Shown one piece after another: positions 29,751-31,981 of a stretch of 31,981 bases of DNA. The translations under genes were made by a program, and so were the position numbers. The notes below the pieces were generated by a model, which ran no database searches, was not told the DNA's origin, and was given only the letters and a program-made list of their open reading frames with translations. Source of the DNA: a virus; IMG/VR virus record IMGVR_UViG_3300032087_000486, positions 1-31,981 of that record. One strand, given 5' to 3'. How positions within the stretch are numbered: the stretch's first letter is position 1; each line of letters opens with the position of its first letter.

Positions 29751-29994
29751 CAACTATAAAAAAGTTTTTTATAATGAAGTAAACCAAAAAGTCTGGCGCA
29801 CTAATACTACTGCTAACGAACAAGACGTTAACTATGAGTATATAGGTACTATGACCTCCGCTGAATATGACCTTTTAATAGAAACTTTGTTTGAACTTTA
29901 CGAAGACGACGAAATTTCCTTAGAGGCTTTTTCTAGAATATTTGGCGACATTAGAACTTTTTGCGACCATATTAAAAAGCTAATAGAAAATTAA
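29743..29994 (+). CDS. Hypothetical acidic protein (83 aa)
   Basis: An 83-aa acidic protein overlapping the DnaA/VRR-NUC gene by 8 bases and ending 7 bases before the initiator gene. It contains YEYIGTMTSAEYDLLIETLF followed by an acidic helix ELYEDDEISLEAF. There is no signal peptide, membrane segment or known motif. Its place within the tightly packed replication operon suggests a role in replication, but it is unrecognised. Confidence 0.65.
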   Translation: MYSNYKKVFYNEVNQKVWRTNTTANEQDVNYEYIGTMTSAEYDLLIETLFELYEDDEISLEAFSRIFGDIRTFCDHIKKLIEN

Positions 29995-30001
29995 TAAACT
30001 T

Positions 30002-30670
30002 ATGAAACCAAACTATTACGCTATCTTACCAGCTGAGGTAAGGTACTCAGAAAACCTATCCCCTAACTCTAAACTTCTTTTTGCTGAAATAAGTGCGCTA
30101 ACAAATAAGAGCGGTAAATGTTATGCTCAAAACTCATATTTTGCTGAGTTATATAATGTAGAAAAAGAGACTGTAAGTCGATGGATTTCACAACTAGAAA
30201 AATTTGGATTTATAAAAACCAAAGTTATAAGAAATGAAAATAAGCAAGTAGAACGTCGCTACATTTTCGTCAATACCTCCCTACAAAAAAATCAATACCC
30301 TATTGACAAAAAAGTCAAGGGTAATATATATACTAATAATAATAATATAAATAATAATAGTTCATACGCCTACAGCGAACAAGTTTTAAAGTCTTATGAC
30401 TTTATTGTTGCATTATTTCCAGATAGAAATAAACCTAAAAACGAAAACCAAAAAAAGCAATGGCTTGACGTTATTAGATTGTGCAATAGTGAAGACAAAA
30501 TAAATCCTAGACAACTTTACTATCTACTAGAGAAAGTTAGAAGTGATGAATTTTGGTCAGTTAATTTTTTGTCTTTGCTTAGTCTTAGAAAATCAGTTAA
30601 TGGCGTTAGAAAGCTAGATAGGTTTCTACAAAAGTTTGCAGACGAAAATTTTAAAGCTATAACTAAATGA
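30002..30670 (+). CDS. DnaD/replisome organiser-like replication initiation protein
   Basis: A 222-aa protein. The N-terminal ~100 residues are a winged helix (HTH_36 type) typical of phage replication initiators: YAILPAEVRYSENLSPNSKL, NSYFAELYNVEKETVSRWIS and LEKFGFIKTKVIRN. A linker rich in Asn (NNNNINNNS, about residues 110-120) is followed by a C-terminal helical domain with NQKKQWLDVIRLC and FWSVNFLSLLSLRK, which resembles a helicase-loading domain. It would bind the origin and load the primase-helicase encoded downstream. The Asn-rich linker DNA is a candidate origin (30298-30362). Confidence 0.83.
   Translation: MKPNYYAILPAEVRYSENLSPNSKLLFAEISALTNKSGKCYAQNSYFAELYNVEKETVSRWISQLEKFGFIKTKVIRNENKQVERRYIFVNTSLQKNQYPIDKKVKGNIYTNNNNINNNSSYAYSEQVLKSYDFIVALFPDRNKPKNENQKKQWLDVIRLCNSEDKINPRQLYYLLEKVRSDEFWSVNFLSLLSLRKSVNGVRKLDRFLQKFADENFKAITK
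30298..30362 (+). other. Candidate origin: hairpin plus AT-rich run inside the initiator gene
   Basis: CCC-TA-TTGAC-AAAAAA-GTCAA-GGG (30298-30321) can fold with a 2-base bulge. The following 40 bases (30322-30361) are almost pure A/T, with TAATAA-type repeats. They encode the Asn-rich linker. In lambda the origin lies inside initiator gene O in a similar linker, which makes this a reasonable, unproven candidate. Confidence 0.35.
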
Positions 30671-31059
30671 TAAAATATAATAAAAGAATAAAGCAAGTTT
30701 TAGATTTTAGAGGGATGGGTAATAGTAAAATTCACCCAACAGATATAGATGCTGTTTTAGAATTTAATAATAAGTATTTAATCCTTTTTGAAATTAAATT
30801 AAAAGGAGTTGCCAACTCTGTAGGTCAAGACTTAGTACTAAAAAGAATTGCTGATTGTTGGGAAAAAACTAACGGCAATGCTTTTATTATTTATTGTGAA
30901 CATAAAACTGACCCTAAAGAAATAGTTACAATGAAAAATACTACAGTAAAAAGGATTTACTCTGGAGGGGTCAATTATAAAAGAAATGAAAATTTAAAAG
31001 AATGTTTAGTTAAATTAGCCGACTATTATAAAATAACCAAATTAAAAACCTCTTTATGA
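30667..31059 (+). CDS. PD-(D/E)XK nuclease-like phage protein
   Basis: A 130-aa protein with the core HPTDIDAVLEFNNKYLILFE followed by IKLKG: D26/D28, E42-I-K44, and Q54 in GQDLVLKRI. This is the PD-(D/E)XK layout of a small nuclease family that occurs beside phage replication genes, where it may resolve or trim DNA. The exact reaction is unknown to me. The start overlaps the initiator stop in an ATGA, and its stop overlaps the start of the primase-helicase, so the three are coupled. Confidence 0.75.
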   Translation: MIKYNKRIKQVLDFRGMGNSKIHPTDIDAVLEFNNKYLILFEIKLKGVANSVGQDLVLKRIADCWEKTNGNAFIIYCEHKTDPKEIVTMKNTTVKRIYSGGVNYKRNENLKECLVKLADYYKITKLKTSL

Positions 31060-31981
31060 TACAAGACTTCTTAGCATTAGGAATAGAAGTAAAATCTAAT
31101 GCAAACAACCAAAAACTTATTTGTCCAAAATGCTCTCACCAGAGACGTAATAAACAAGACCGCTGCCTATCTATTAATTTACAAGAGGGCTTATATAATT
31201 GCCATCATTGCGGTTGGGGTGGCAATGTAAAATTTAAACCAAAAAAAGAATATGTAAAGCCAGTTGTAGTTAAGTCTGAATTAGGAGACCGTACCCTAAG
31301 CTGGTTTAACAAAAGAGGTATTTCAGAGGCTACTGTAGTTAATTGGAAAATAACAGAAAGCCAAGAGTACTTTCCTCAAATACAAAAAAACCGAAAAGCA
31401 ATAAACTTTAACTACTATAGAAATGGCGAACTCATAAATATAAAATATAGAGACGCTGAGAAAAACTTTAAACTTGTTTCTGGTGCTGAATTAATATTTT
31501 ATGGACTAGACAATATCAAAGATAGTAGCAAAGTTTACATAGTAGAAGGCGAAATGGATGCTTTAAGTCTATATGAGGCTGGTATTTATTCAGTTGTTTC
31601 AGTACCTAATGGAGCGTCTAAAGGTAACCAGCGCTTAGATTATTTAGACAACTGCTATAAGTACTTTGAAGACAAAAAAGAAATTATTTTGTGTACTGAT
31701 AATGACGACGCTGGACTAAGTTTAAGAAATGAATTAGCAAGACGTCTTGGAAAGTACCGCTGTAAGTATGTCGAATTTAGCGAATACAAAGACGCTAACG
31801 AGGTTTTAATTAAAAAAGGTGCTGAGACCTTACGGAGTATTTTAAAAGCCGTTAAAACGTTTCCTTTGGATGGAGTCATAAATATTAATGATATTTGGGA
31901 AAATGTTTTATTATTTAATGAAAAAGGAATTAAAAATTTCTCAATCGGTCTTAACGACTCTAATAATTATTTTAATGTTTC
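31056..31981 (+). CDS. Primase-helicase (T7 gp4-like), N-terminal primase part
   Basis: First part of a 557-aa replicative primase-helicase that continues at base 1. It would make RNA primers and unwind DNA at the fork. The N-terminus carries a zinc-binding module with C23-x2-C26 and C49-x2-C52. A Toprim catalytic fold follows, with E164 in EGEMDAL and the acidic group D215-N-D217-D218. These features and their order match the T7 gp4 family. The ATG overlaps the stop of the upstream PD-(D/E)XK gene (ATGA at 31056). It closes the early replication block that begins near 26776. Confidence 0.93.
   Translation, partial: MIQDFLALGIEVKSNANNQKLICPKCSHQRRNKQDRCLSINLQEGLYNCHHCGWGGNVKFKPKKEYVKPVVVKSELGDRTLSWFNKRGISEATVVNWKITESQEYFPQIQKNRKAINFNYYRNGELINIKYRDAEKNFKLVSGAELIFYGLDNIKDSSKVYIVEGEMDALSLYEAGIYSVVSVPNGASKGNQRLDYLDNCYKYFEDKKEIILCTDNDDAGLSLRNELARRLGKYRCKYVEFSEYKDANEVLIKKGAETLRSILKAVKTFPLDGVININDIWENVLLFNEKGIKNFSIGLNDSNNYFNV
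31891..31981. repeat. Terminal direct repeat (circular assembly overlap), right copy
   Basis: Exact copy of positions 1-91. Removing one copy gives a circle of 31,890 bp. The repeat lies inside the coding sequence of the primase-helicase, between its Toprim and RecA-like helicase domains. Confidence 0.95.

Noticed and set aside
1-31981. tRNA genes, CRISPR arrays, integrase/attachment site, insertion sequences
   Set aside because: Reading through the intergenic gaps I saw no cloverleaf-like element, no regularly spaced repeats, and no recombinase or transposase motifs; nearly all of the sequence is packed with coding frames.

Overview
The window is a complete, circularly closed genome of a tailed phage with siphovirus-type genes. 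It probably infects a marine member of the Bacteroidota (Flavobacteriia-like). The first 91 bases are repeated exactly as the last 91, and one primase-helicase gene reads without a break across that joint, so the molecule is a circle of 31,890 bp. The DNA is AT-rich. Gene starts generally lack a Shine-Dalgarno sequence, and TAnnTTTG boxes (the Bacteroidota -7 element) precede several genes; this suggests the host. Tail-fibre domains of the kind common in marine phages suggest the habitat. Every supported gene is on the + strand. I see no integrase, excisionase, classical repressor, tRNA or CRISPR array, so a lytic lifestyle is likely but not proven.

Layout. (1) 31056 across the joint to 839: T7 gp4-like primase-helicase. 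(2) 842-1822: a compact C5-cytosine DNA methyltransferase of different codon habit, plus two small unknown genes. (3) 1823-9467: packaging and head genes: small and large terminase, a portal with a long C-terminal extension, a MuF-type head protein fused to a HEXXH metallopeptidase and followed at once by a 60-aa ORF, prohead protease, and major capsid protein. (4) 9468-10854: an accessory island with terminators, a promoter, four small genes and a PD-(D/E)XK nuclease. (5) 10855-12817: head-tail connector, closure and tail completion proteins. (6) 12819-14296: lysis region with several small membrane proteins, an M15 endolysin and a 3TM-type holin. (7) 14388-20172: fibre and adhesin region with two chaperone-like genes and a LamG-like protein. 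(8) 20216-26634: tail tube, tail assembly chaperone with a -1 frameshift at a lambda-type GGGAAAG site, tape measure, and two tail-tip proteins. (9) 26659-31059: after a terminator and promoter, the early and replication region: HTH protein, ERF annealing protein, SSB-like protein, RecB-like nuclease, a DnaA-domain/VRR-NUC fusion, a DnaD-like initiator with an AT-rich candidate origin inside it, and another PD-(D/E)XK protein.

How it works together. The early block supplies initiator, helicase-primase, ssDNA-binding protein and an annealing protein/nuclease pair. The genome is then packaged by the terminase into an HK97-fold capsid, and a long flexible tail is built on the tape measure. Lysis uses the M15 peptidase with the membrane proteins. 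The least ordinary items are the MuF-metallopeptidase fusion with a possible immunity partner, the DnaA-IV/VRR-NUC fusion, the three-part portal extension, and a shared TAnnTTTG-TATAAA leader before several late genes.
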